From assembly GCA_902728285.1 (NCBI GenBank), contig CACVBU010000869.1, positions 163,229 to 227,228 of the forward strand: a DNA stretch of 64,000 nucleotides, read 5' to 3'. Within the stretch, counting starts at the first letter, position 1. Each line of letters starts with the position of its first letter. The stretch is from Clytia hemisphaerica. Lineage: Eukaryota; Cnidaria; Hydrozoa; Leptothecata; Clytiidae. Position numbers and translations under genes: made by a program. The notes under the pieces are model-generated. The model did not search any database, was not told the DNA's origin, and saw only the letters and a list, made by a program, of their open reading frames with translations. Shown here piece after piece: positions 30,097 to 42,490 of this stretch.

Positions 30097-31445
30097 TCAT
30101 ACAGCAGCTCTTTATCAGATCCAGGATTCCCAATGCAGGGACTTCCCACAAAACGCAACAAGATAAACGTTTATTTTTAGAAAATTTTTCTCAATTCAGA
30201 CACCAAAATAACATTCGAAACGAAAAATTAAAAAATCGAACGTTTTCGTGACGTCTTAATAGCTTGAACGTGATAATAAGTTAAAGCTCTTCGCACGTAC
30301 CAAAACATTTTCTTAATTATGCGTATAATTTATGCGGCAAAGAGGCGATGAGCTCTACGAATGTTTTCCGGTTTTTCAACACCCTTGCCTTCACCGCATT
30401 TTCACGTACAAAGAATGTGCAATTGAAACTCACATTGCTCATGATTTTTTTTGTTATATAAACTCCTTATTTCATCATATTTTTTGTTTATAAAGTTCTT
30501 GAATCTCACGATCAGAAAATTTCGAAATTTTTAAAACCTTTCTCAGCTTTTTTTTTTTGTTAAAAATTTTTTTTACTACAGTAGGCCACAGTAGTTCATG
30601 AGGTCCATGAGGTCTTGTCAAAGTTTCTCAAGTTTCTAACCCTAGGTTTTCTCTTATTCAAAATTGTTTGACTAGAATACTTCCCACATTTAATTATGAC
30701 ATCATGATTTATACTTTTTTTTTCCTGGCTCTTAAATATTTTAAGAGATTTGACAACTATGTGACCGTCACATGATTTTTTTTTCTGAATGAATTTTTTC
30801 ACACTAGAAAAACGAATGTTTATCATAAATAATTTAGCTTATTTTTTTTTATAGTTTTGATTTTTGCAGTTGGCTTTTTCTTGTCCGAAATTTAGGAAGA
30901 AATTTTAAGTATGAAACAATTTTGGCTCCACTTTTCTACCACCAAATCACCCCTCCCACCCAAAAAAATTGTCGGTGTGTGGCGCCCACTCCCTTTTCTA
31001 TCGGCTTTTTTAAATCTCGTAATTACCGAGTAACGAAAATCAATTCCGAGCGCCACGAGTATCAGTCTCTAGAGCAAGACGGGGGTCTAGTAACAAAACT
31101 TTTGTGAATGATTCTTCAACAAATTAATTATAAATATGTATTAGGATATTTAGTAGGAAAAACAGATACTAGATGATTTGAAATCCCAATAATTGACTCA
31201 TTAGAATTCATTTGACCTTAAATTCTCGATAAAGAAAACGACTTTAACTTTGTTTATATTTTTCATTACCCCCGTGTCAAATAATTATGAATGAAATGGT
31301 ACGATAAATTTCGTCCAATCAGTGATAAAAATATAGCAGTCATAACCAAGACAGTTCTTTTTGAAAAGAGATAGGAAGGGTGAGGGTTGAAGTAAAAGTC
31401 TTCAGTAAAATTTTGGGTGGTTGAAACTTATATTGCACTTCCACC
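30097..31445. other. Upstream region of the LDL-receptor-like gene
   Basis: AT-rich. An SRE-1-like decamer lies at 30946-30955. No TATA box or initiator could be assigned and the 5' UTR cannot be bounded from sequence alone. Confidence 0.4.
30946..30955 (+). promoter_or_regulatory. SRE-1-like decamer upstream of receptor gene
   Basis: ATCACCCCTC differs at one base from the vertebrate LDLR sterol element ATCACCCCAC and lies in a CCACC/CCTCCC-rich patch about 490 bp before the receptor ATG. A one-mismatch decamer can occur by chance; function is hypothesis only. Confidence 0.25.
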
Positions 31446-34400
31446 ATGAAGGGTACAAAGACTTTGCTATCGTACTTGTTGTTTATTATTGGATTGCAAT
31501 GGAAGACTGTCTATGGTAGGTTTGGAATTACAATTGATTTCCCTCCATGAAAGAGGAATTTCAAATGCTTTGGAGAGAAGAAAGCCATAACTTTTTAATG
31601 TTCCAACCATCCTCGCCTTTAAACACAATGTTTGTGATTTTTTTCTCTGGAATGTCTAGAATCTTAAGGCGGATATTGACAGACTTCATTTCATAAATGT
31701 CATACTTTTTTTATTTATCTTGTCAGCTTCTTTGCAGAGTTGTTTATATTTCTTTTTTGGGATGTATCAAATTCTATTGCTTGTTTATTTTGATTTGTAG
31801 CATTACCGCCAACTTGTAATGAGCATGAGTTTATGTGCGAATTAGATAAGCGATGTCTGAATGGTGCTTGGAAGTGTGATGGAGAAGACGATTGTGGTGA
31901 TAACAGTGATGAAGAAAATTGCCCAGGTATAAATCCTTAAGAATTTACTTAAGCTTCAGGGATTGTTCGACAACAGGCAATCTCAATCATTCCATATTTT
32001 TGCAAGACAATTTTTTTATCTGTAACACGTTTAAGGACTTTCTGATTATTAAACTGGATCTTCACAGGGTGTCTACAGTACGGTACTTTTGAAACCTTGA
32101 AAAGTTAACATATTTTAAAAGAATGCCTTGAAAACCTTGAAAAACATGATTTTGATAGCAAAAGTCTGGTTTTGACTTGAGTTATTACTTAATTCTTGGT
32201 GTGGACTAAAGTTGCAAAAATTTTCTATTTCTAGCAAAAATTCTGTGATTTTAATCAATTTGAGCCTCAAAACCTTTTTTAAAATAATATCCTATAAAGG
32301 GCCAGAAAACCTTGAAAATGTTTGAAAAAAATTCCTTTAACACCCCGGTGTAGTGTTTGCTTCTAATCCAGCAATATTTGTCTGTCTTGCTTGTTGATCC
32401 TCTGTTAGTCAAGCATACAGGATTTTATTCTGGAATCTAAATTTTCATAGTGGATTCATTGATACTTTAACTAGTAGTAGTTTTGTGAATGAAACTGAAA
32501 ATTAAAAATTTAACTAACCATGAATAAAATTGAGTTTTGCATTCACAGTGTTGAAATTTGTCTAGATCTCATAATTTATACAAAACACTTTGAATTGGCA
32601 TTCAGATTTGTTTATTAAAATTTTATTGTACCTGATATGAGATTATATTGTTCTACCCTACTCTTGGAAATGTGCACCTAAATATGTTGCCTTGGTAAAT
32701 CAGTTTTAAAAACAAATACTGCATGCATTTGCTTCGTAGTCCTTATCATATTCAACATAGATTTTGCAGGATGTCAAGACGTCAAAGCTTCAGTCATGTA
32801 ATAAGTACTCTTGTACAAATTCCTATTCGGAATTTGTTTTCTTCTTTATTTAAGTACTCTTGTGTTTATCATCTTTATGATAAAACCCAAGTTAGCATGA
32901 CGAAAGTGTATACAATAATACTTAACCTCATACAATGGAAAGTTGTCTCCATTCTTAAAAAGTTATTATAATATAGATAATATCCCTCTTAAGAGACAAA
33001 AGGAAAAAATCTTAATTATGCAAAACGGCTATCAGAAACAGGCTATCGTTTTTACATTGTTACAGAGTTTCAGCCTATTACATTGTAAAACTTTAAATGT
33101 GAAAAAGTTCTCTTAATTCTTGCTTACAAGTTTTTACATTGACTTAAAAAATTGTATGATTTTTTCCTGTTTTTCTTCATTTGTATTACTCCAGTTAATG
33201 CTGAGAGCAATTTAAAAAACATAAAGTTGGGTCTAGTTTAGACTTCTTGAAACTTATATTACTATCTTAGTACCAGTACCAGAAAGTGTCTACAAATGGC
33301 TAGCCTTTTTCAACAATCAAGATTTTCCTTAGGCTTAACCCTTTTAGAATTTGATTTCACTTTGGAGGAAAACAGACAACATTGTAGACAAATGCTCCCC
33401 TCTTCTTTGTTATTCTTTTAAAATATACACTTATGAGCAAAGTTAAAAACATCTGCATATTGCTTCTCTCTTACTACTATAATATTTTCAAAATAATTCC
33501 TTTTTGGAGGTGTGTCTAGGGGTTTTTACAATATTTCATCATTTTCGTCACTTCCCTATAAACTAGAAATATCAGCCTACTATGAATTAGTGAGAAAAAA
33601 GAAAGCTGCACTCTCATGAATGATAACCTTCCCCTTTTTCTTCTAATAGTAAGATTGATGTTTTGACAAGCAGGTAGATAGAGAAACTATTCTGATATTA
33701 TAAAAGTTTATCAGTATACTATGTTTCTTCTTCTCAATTTTTTTTACCGGATAAATTGAAAATATGACAGGAAAAGGAACTTCCTTTTTTCCCTTGTCAA
33801 TCATGTACACAAATTAATTAAAAAACTGTCAAAAGAGGAAGCTTCTAGAAAGAATGTTTATAAATCCCCATGTTATATAATTGAAAGGTGTGTGTTTATC
33901 TAAGCTTGAAGTGGGCTAACTCATTTTGAACTATCCCCTAATCAGCCCTAATTTTGCTCAAAATCTTGTCTTTGTTTGTATATACTTCCCTGAATTATAA
34001 TGGAATACAATATTACCTTATTTCTTAAAAAGACTAAGAGGTTTATAAGATTTATAACTTAATTTAAAGGCTGGTTGTGTGTATGTTGAAAAATTTTATC
34101 CAACTGAAACATAAGCACAGCTTGTAACTGTGTACTTATTGTTAACTCTCCAATATACCTTAGAAGTTTCTAGAATAAGAAGAATTATGACTTATTTCTC
34201 AAATCTTTTACTTCACATGATATTTGCAGGTGTCAAATACAAAAAGAAAGTGAAAGAGGGAAGAAAAATTTTCAAGCTCTTTATTTGTTTTAATTTTTTT
34301 GAATGAAACTTCACAGAAAATATTGAGTCATATAGCTGAAAAGAATAACAATGAATATGGTACGACTTCTGAAAGGGTTATTCTTGTTTTGTTTTCTAAC

Positions 34401-37400
34401 AGACATTTGTCTAAACAGGCCTAAAGATTTCATCAGCAAGTTTCTTTAACATAGAATTTTCTCCATTGTGGCCTCTTTTGACAAAACAACAGAAACTGAA
34501 AGTAAAATAATTATTGAAGTGCCTATATTTTTAGCGAAAAAGTTTTGATCAAAGACTTTCTGTCAAAGCAAACCCAGAAAAAATCCTAATGTTTAGTTAT
34601 CAACACCAATGAAAAGTAACTTCAAAAGTTACATGATCTTTACATTACTTCAACAAAATATCACTTAAAATTTGAATAATATAAATCAAAATGTAGTTTG
34701 AATTCATAAAGTAAACAATTTCAATTTATCCTTTAATCAAGAAAAATTTGAAATACGTTAATCTGATTTCTAAGAAACTGATGTCCATTCCTTCTAATTT
34801 TACAGCTAAGACATGCCCACCCAATAAGTTCAAATGTGGAAATGGACGCTGTATACCTGAAAGTTGGACCTGTGACAATATGGACGATTGCGGAGACAAC
34901 ACAGACGAGTCCACACCTTGGCTTCATTGTCCCGTAACTCCTTATTGTGACTCAGACCACTTTCAGTGTGAGAAAACCAAACAGTGCATCTTTCGTTATG
35001 AACACTGTGATGGGCACAATGACTGTGGCGAGGGTGATGATTCGGATGAACGCAACTGTGAAAAGAAGACTTGTGCCACTGACGAGTTCCAATGTAACAA
35101 CGGACATTGTATCACTGACACATGGAAGTGTGATGGAAGCAAAGACTGCACTGATGGAAGTGATGAAGTCAACTGCAGTAAGTGTTTTATGGTTTTAATA
35201 TTTAATGACTTGTTACAGACATGTTTGTCAGTCACTGATTAAAATGATATTCTCGTTAAATAAAAAATCCAGGTCACTCATTTAACCCTAATTCAGACAC
35301 CACTTTTCTTGTTTTACAACCATACAGAAGATTTTTACAACCATACAAAAGATTTATCCTTGACACAATAACCACTATTCAAGTCTTGCGAACCTGCATT
35401 CATTAGGATTAAATTTAAATCCTTCATTTTAGATAACAAAACTTGCAAAGCAGACCAATTCAAGTGTGTCACCAGTGGACATTGTATCTCGGCTGATTCT
35501 CGATGTGATGGTGTTAGTGAATGTATTGACAATTCTGACGAAGCTGGATGTGGAAAAAGTAAGAAAGGATAAGTTCAAAATCATGTTGACTTAAATATTT
35601 TTGGACTACTAAGTGCCTTTGTATCAGAACTGTTCCAAGCAAGCATTATTTTTATGAAAATTCTTACAATATTTTTAGCTAGATTCAATATTTTTCAAAT
35701 GAGTGACATTTTTTTAGTTCCACAGAATTTTTGTAATTTGAATAGTTATAGTTTTAATAAAAGTTCACAAACGTGTTGTGTGAAATGTATGTTGTTAATT
35801 TCTTAACACTACACACAAAATACACATACATACACTACCTGCACTAAGTTGAATCTTTGTAATTGAACTGCTTGTTATGAAAATAACAGTATTTTTTAAC
35901 CCTGTAATCATAAGCAAGACTAGTGTGGCAATGTTTTGTTAATGTAAATCTAACTGTTAACTTTATAGCCACTGCACCACCAAAAGGTATAGAGAAAAAG
36001 GCACTGAAGTCAATAAAAACTAACCACCCTATCAATTCTACTAAACAATTAACTTCAACCACTACTACAACAACGACAACAACCACCATGGCCCCATGTC
36101 ATGATTATCAATTCAAATGTTCAAAAAGTGGAAAATGTATACACAAATCTTGGATGTGCGATGGGGAACCTGATTGTCCAGATTACGAAGACGAAGCTAA
36201 AGAGACATGCTCAGCAAACGAATGTGCGAGTGATGAATTTAGATGCTCAAACGGAAAATGTATAGATAGTATTCAAAAATGTGACGGAACTAACCATTGC
36301 TCAGATGGCTCAGATGAAAAAGATTGCAGTAAGTTATCTAGTTTTTGTTAAAACTTTGTAATTTTGATTTACATCGATCATGTGCACCTTATTATTTTTC
36401 AATTTCTGTTTAGCAAACAAGATTATTATTCTATGATTGCAAAAAGTCGTGGTTCCTTTCCAACCAGACAATATATATATTTAAAAAATATATTTTTGCT
36501 TTCAGGCACAAATATTGAAATCCCATGCCACAAAGGAACTTTCCAATGTAGAAACTCAACAAAGTGTATTGACTTTTCAATGGTATGTAACAACGTACCA
36601 AACTGTCCAATGGGCGATGATGAAGATGCAAAATGTGGTAAGAAAAATTTGATTTTATGAACTTTTTTCCAGTGAATTTCTGTTTATAGTTAAAATGGAA
36701 CGATCAATCATTATGTATAATCTGAGCAGGCCAAGTCAGTTGTTAAATTAATTTCTAGAACCATAATGAAAGTAACCTCCGGGGCATGAAATAACGGTTG
36801 GACATCAGACATTGTCCGACCCAAATTGCTCCTTGTCCGACCCAAAAATCAATATTTTTCAAGCTAAAGCAACCCTGATTGGACATTTTGTCTGACCACT
36901 TGAAATCGTTATTTCAAGCCTTGAACCTCACAAAATATCTTAAAGTAAATTTTTAATGTTAGTATTTTTTAAATTTTTTTCAGGAATCAATGAATGTGAA
37001 ATTGGTAACGATGGATGTCACCATGATTGTGTAGATAAAGATATTGGTTATGAATGTAAATGTAGATTAGGATATAAACTTGCCAAGGACGGAAAGAGCT
37101 GTGAAGATTTGGATGATTGTCAAGAATTTGGAATCTGTTCGCAGAAATGTCTCAACACGAAAGGATCATACAAATGTCAGTGTGGAAAAGGATATCATTT
37201 GGCACCAAACAAAAGATCTTGTAAAGCAGAAGGTACAAATCATGTTGTTTTTTACTAATAGACGCCCCTTTTTTTAGCTTTTTAAAACTAACATTAATAG
37301 TAATTCGACTTGGCCAATTTTGTGGTTTTGTTCCTGCCAATTTGACAATTTATTAACTGATTTCTACAGATGCAATTGAATTTCAATTAACATTGATTCT

Positions 37401-39441
37401 ACCTTTCTTTTTCAGCCCCAGAACCATTCCTTGTATTTGCCAATCAATATGATGTTCGTTCTATCTCAACAAGTGGAAAAGATTATCGTCAAATCTCTGA
37501 AAGTAAAAGTGCATCTGCAGTCGCAGTCGATATTGAAGACTCAATGATATATTGGACTGATACAATTGAAAAAACCATAAACAGAAGAAAAATTAACAAG
37601 GACTTGTCATCAACGAATTCAAAACCTCAAGTTCTCGTTCAAAACCTCACTAAACCAGAATCGCTAGCTGTTGACTGGATTCATCGTAAAATTTATTGGA
37701 TTGACACTGGAAAGAATGAACTTCATGTTTCAAACCTGGATGGATCACACTCAAAACTTTTGATTAAAGGAAATGACCAAATTGAACTTCGATCACTTGC
37801 TGTGTACCCTGAAAAACAGTAAGTTCGTTTTCTTAAACCCAAAAGATAATTAAAAAGAACTATACCAACAAAACACCTATTTCCTTTTAAATATTTAAAA
37901 ATAATTATGTTATTTGTATTATACCTATTTTTTATTTTGTTCCTCAGATATATTTACTGGGCTGACTGGGGATCAGAACCTAAAATCGAACGTGCCAACT
38001 TGATGGGAGAAGAAAGAACAACAATCCTCTCACATGAACATGTTAAATGGACTTCAAGCATTGCTGTTGATCCTACCATTGAACGTATCTTCTGGGTGGA
38101 CATGAGCTCTCATAGAATCTGCTCCAGCGATATCCACGGCAAAGATAAACGTGAAATTGTATCAGGATTGACCAGCCCTTATGGTGTTGCTGTTTTTGAA
38201 GATTATGTTTACTGGACTGACTTGCATTTAAAGAAATTGTTCAAAGCGGACAAATTCAAAGGATCAAACGTTAAACAGTTTGGAAGCTACTTATACCAAC
38301 CCATGGATATCCGTGTTTTTCACCCTCTTCTACAAACCAAATGTAAGGAATTCAATCTTACGTAAATTTCAATTTGTTTAGTTTAAGGAAAGGATTACAG
38401 TATTGCCTTGCTTAGTTTTGCTGCTCTTAGTCCATTCCTGGGTTTATGAAAACACATAAAATGTAGTGTCTTCGTACAACTTTTTTTAACTAATTCTCTT
38501 TGTTGTTTTTTTTCACAGATGCTCACCCATGTTCTGATGACGATAATGGTGGTTGCTCTCATTTATGTTTCGCTACATCCGACAAAGAACGAACCTGTGC
38601 ATGTCCATACACATTCAAACTCTCTTCGGACGGCAAAACATGTCTTTCAAACATACAAACCACAGCAACCACATTGAAAACCAACCCAACCGTATCAAGC
38701 ATCTGTGAATATAAATGTCACTCGAGTAATAAATGTATCCTCAAAAGTCAGATTTGTGACGGAAAATACCAATGCCCTGAACATGATGATGAAAGGCAGT
38801 GTGGACCCAAAGTCGTGGTGACCAAGGATCAAACAATCAGTGAAACATCCCCGGATGACGAAGACGACGAATCCACGAAAACAATCATTGCTGGAGTTGT
38901 ATCAGCTTCCATCGTTGTATTGGTTTTGGTCGCCGTTTTATTTTATTGCAAGACTAAACGATCGCGTCAAGGATTAAGGTAAATTTTTATCCAGTCTCTA
39001 TTTTCTTCTGTGTTAATTTATTATCTGGTTTTATGCTGCTCTGGTCCTGGAAGTCTTGAATCGTTTTTGCTGTTGGCCTTTGAACTAGAAATTATTCGTC
39101 TTTGTGTGAGTTATAAAGATTAATGAATTATGCTTTTCAATTTTCTAAATCGTTCTTACTCTCTAAATTTCAGCATTGTATACGAGACAGACACAGACTA
39201 CATTACATCAAAAGATTCGAAAAATGGAGTATTCTTCCCTGTGCCAACAAAACAAAAGAGACAAAATAGTGATAAGAATTTCGAAAACGTAAACTTTAAG
39301 CCTTACGACGAGGCTGATTCCAAAGTACCTTTACAAATGAGTGATCCCATAGGGGATACAATAGTAGATGAATACCCTGGCGGCGAGGACGATGAGTCAT
39401 TTGATGATGATAGGACTCCTATTATACCTCGGTTTGTTTAG
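31446..39441 (+). CDS. LDLR/VLDLR-type lipoprotein receptor, 11 exons, complete
   Basis: Predicted type I endocytic receptor of 986 residues. Exons: 31446-31515, 31801-31926, 34806-35177, 35433-35558, 35969-36328, 36506-36637, 36984-37232, 37416-37818, 37948-38342, 38519-38978 and 39174-39441. All borders are GT-AG and in phase. The ATG has a CCACCATG context. Domains: signal peptide 1-23; LA1 29-64, LA2-4 69-189 (one exon), LA5 194-229, Thr-rich linker with ten consecutive Thr 262-271, LA6-7 275-351, LA8 359-395; EGF-A/EGF-B 400-478 (EGF-B begins DLDDC, calcium-binding type); six-bladed propeller about 483-743 with YWTD, YWID, YWAD, FWVD and YWTD; EGF-C 749-786; a ninth LA module 807-839; TM 867-887; tail of about 99 residues. 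LA modules carry DxSDE-type calcium motifs, weakened in LA8 and LA9. Eight N-terminal LA modules match VLDLR rather than LDLR (seven). The tail has no NPxY. Orthology within the family is not decided. Confidence 0.95.
31927..34805. other. First long intron of the receptor gene (2.9 kb)
   Basis: AT-rich, single-copy in appearance. No MITE termini of the families seen elsewhere and no exon-like segment found. Confidence 0.45.
36778..36932. mobile_element. Short inverted-repeat element in receptor intron
   Basis: The left arm GGGGCATGAAATAACGGTTG and the right arm ending GAAATCGTTATTTCAAGCC are inverted. Inner words GGACAT..CAGAC/TTGTCCGAC are also mirrored. It lies between the LA8 and EGF exons. 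Confidence 0.5.
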
Positions 39442-39560
39442 ATAGTAGAGATTTTTTACGTTCAAATTCAAAGGAAAAGATGTACGGATGTTGATTTTAT
39501 CAATGGATGATAGCTTCAAACAATGACCTTTGGTTATTCATGTTTTAACTAACTATAATG

Positions 39561-39566
39561 AATAAA
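39561..39566 (+). terminator. Polyadenylation signal of receptor gene
   Basis: AATAAA 120 bp after the stop codon, followed by a T-rich stretch (GTTTTTTCTTTT) suited to be the downstream element. Confidence 0.6.
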
Positions 39567-41665
39567 TTTGATATCCTAACGTTTTTTCTTTTACCAAACT
39601 TCTTGTTTTAATGCTGTCTTATTTTTGCATTTTAAGAAATTCTCGCCTGTTGATAAGTTTTTTTGAGCAAATTTGAGTTTTTTTGTCGGAAGTGTTGTTT
39701 TTAATCTTTATTTTCTGGAAGAGTCGCAAAAATTTAATTTAGTATTTTTTTAGCTTTATTCTTTTCTCACCCTTTCCTACTTAAAATAATTCGGAACTAT
39801 TTTTTATCCTATTTTCAAGTTTGGTGTTAAAATAATCCTCTGAAAAAAAATTATTTAAAAATATGTATATTTTAGAGGCTCTTGAGGAGTTCTTAACTAT
39901 TTATACTTATTATTGGAAAAGTACAAAATCCAGAAAACTTTGCATATACATTTTTCTTTCACCAAAATTCATTATTTACCAAGAAGTAACAAATATTTTT
40001 TCAGAATACCAATTTTTTTCCTAATCAAAACACATTTGTTTCATGCAAGCGCTCTCAAATTCTTCCTGATTGACTTGTTCTTTGCTAAAAATTTCGGGTC
40101 TATGATTTCCCTGGTGTAGGTCTTAAAATGCGTTTTCATTAAAACAAATGTGTTTTTACCAGTTCTGTTAGTTAGCTAAGGAAAACTACATGCACTGCTT
40201 AAGAAGAACAAATTCTAAGGAGATGTCAAGGCCTTGGTATGAACGAATAGAACAAAAGAGAGGTGCATGTAGTTTTTATCGAAGAGTAGAAGTATAGATT
40301 TTCGTTTTTTATATATTATATTTGGTGAAACGTGTACATAAAGCAGTTAGCAAAACCTGTAAATAAATATTTTGTTTTCTGTTGACCCGCGAAAAATAGT
40401 TTGATTATGACATAACATTTGACACAATTTCTGTAACGGACATAATAAGTGCCCAATTTCTCGAAAACTCGCCTTTTTGACTTCTTAAACCTGTGAAAAT
40501 ACGAAAATACTAGCGTTCAGATTGAACATATTAGTAGACGCTAGTTTTCTGGGCTCCCACTGAAGTAAACTATCAAAGATGACAGGATATTACTGCGATT
40601 TCTAAAGTAAGTAGCTTTAAATATCGGTAACTTTAGAGATATGTTACCCGAACTCACTTTATGGTGATTCTGATAGCGCCTACGAAATGTCTTATTGCGT
40701 CCATATATAAACAAGTGGAACATAAGTGGGTGCTGACTTCTTCGTACGGGTGAAAGTACATGTTTTTTTTATAAGCAAGTGTATGCCCCTTGGTCAGGCT
40801 CGTGTATGCTTAAGTTCTCAAAGCATCAAGTTTTTTAATGAAATTTCAGAAATTTTGTAAAAAATTTGTTCAGATTTTGGGAGCAGTGGAATGTAGCTAG
40901 CCGTGGAATGTCTTATTTTTTACTTGACCTCTACCAAACCAGATAAAAATGACCACTTGAAAAATATATTAGGCTTACTTTACATATATACTCATGTTAT
41001 GCTTAGGAATTCTGCAAATCTGAGCCTTCATATGCTTATAAGCGTTATGCTTATAAAAAAAAAACATGTAGATTTATTGTTTTTCAATCCATGATACTGT
41101 ATTCGTTTGTAACAGTCAGGGTTGGAGCTCGAGAGTTAAAATAAGGTTGGGAGTTGGTAACGAACTACTTTAGGCCTACAAACTTTCGCGAGGTAGAAAA
41201 ATCGCGAATTCGAGGAAAAAATGTTTTTTGCGAGCATAAACTTTCACGGATCGTTTAAAAAATGACCTTTTGACCTAAAAGTGAAAAATATTACTTAAAT
41301 CCGATAAAGACGGTTGCTTTATCGACTTTAAAAAGGCATAAAAGAATAGTTATATGCCAGAAGTTTTGTATTTATTACGATTTTGACGTTTTTTTACAGA
41401 TTTCCAATTTTTTTGATAATTTATCACGAGCGAAAACTTTCGCGAATTGCCCTGTTGAGAATTTTCAAAGACATTTACTTTAGCGAAAAGGGCCAAAATT
41501 TGCGAAAATCGTTAAAGTTTCTGCTCGCGTATTTGGCGAGGGGTAATTCTCGGACACCCTTTGAAAATAGTTTCGAAATTTCATTAAGAATCCTAAAAAA
41601 ATCTTTGCTCCAAAAGTGTGAATAAGAGCTGGTTGCATGGCCCCGCTGGATGGGCCTGTCCGATG
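39567..41665. other. Intergenic after receptor gene
   Basis: AT-rich. A small inverted pair (AAAACTACATGCACTGC and inverse) lies at about 40181-40280. A ~310-bp element with [24 protein letters not shown] inverted ends lies at 40758-41070. TTTCGCGA-rich repeats lie at 41180-41530. No gene seen. Confidence 0.45.
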
Positions 41666-41667
41666 GT

Positions 41668-41948
41668 ATAAGCCCGAAGGGCTAGAATTGAATCTCCTTG
41701 GTAGGATTTGAAGCCAACAAATCCTACCAAAATTGCGCGGCCTTGAGCGGCTCGCCTGATTTTTAAACAAATGACAGATTGAAACTAAAATTTACTGCTA
41801 AATTTCAAAAAAAATATCAATCGTAAACAAAGGAATTGCTAGATTCAATCTGTCGTCAAAAATTCGGCGCATTTTTTAAGGCTTCACTTTTTCTTGCCTG
41901 AGAAAGGGTAGAGATTCTACTCTAGCCCTTCGGGCTTTAAACTCAATG
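41668..41948. mobile_element. MITE of the AGCCCGAAGGGCTAGA family
   Basis: Inverted ends AAGCCCGAAGGGCTAGAATT and CTCTAGCCCTTCGGGCTTTA. The interior matches the 56844 copy almost word for word (TTGGTAGGATTTGAAGCCAA, AAACAAAGGAATTGCTAGAT). Confidence 0.88.
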
Positions 41949-42307
41949 GGCCTGTCTAACTCCGGAAAGAAAGCTTTCTTACTAATTTCTGTACTATCCA
42001 AAAGTTTGCCTGACATTCAGACGCGCTTAAATAATAAAAACTCGGATATGTTGGATTCATTAACTTCCAAGCCCGAAGGGCTGGACTCGAGACTCCTGGA
42101 AGGGAAATGAAACCATTTATTTCAACTCTCGTGAGCGCTATGCAATTCGTGTTATTATCAGAATCATAAAAAAAAGTGGACTCGGAACGAGTTTGATTAA
42201 AGAGGCCAGTTTTGAACCAGATTTAGAGCTCTAGCATGGGCGGCAAGGCGGCATCAGATAAATGTTCACCCGCGAGCGACTCCCTTTTCTTTTGGGAGAA
42301 CACTCTT

Positions 42308-42490
42308 CCAATAAACCTTTTCATAAATTACGTCACGAACATCGCTTGCCTCGTATTAAAAAAAAATACCATGGTGATTATGGTCCCTTGAGAGATTAAA
42401 TTTTTTTTATGAATATGAAAGTAGTTTTAATAAAATCCGATGGGAGTTAAGTGATTTTCGTCACGTAAATTTTGTAAAAGGCCTATTGTG
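42308..42490. mobile_element. MITE, CTTTTCATAAATTACGTCAC family
   Basis: Shares with the 46378 copy the terminal CTTTTCATAAATTACGTCAC, then GAACATCGCTTGCCTCGT, CATGGTGATTATGGTCCCTT and GAGAGATTAAAT. The right end is more diverged (CGTCACGTAAATTTTGTAAA). Confidence 0.65.

Noticed and set aside
35923..35968. In-frame ATG extension upstream of the LA6-7 exon
   Set aside because: A good acceptor (TTTATAG) at 35968 and phase agreement put this stretch in the intron.
34726..37340. Several minus-strand ORFs across the receptor gene, including a valine run at 35844-36089
   Set aside because: They are shadows of the plus-strand exons; the valine run is the complement of the threonine codons.
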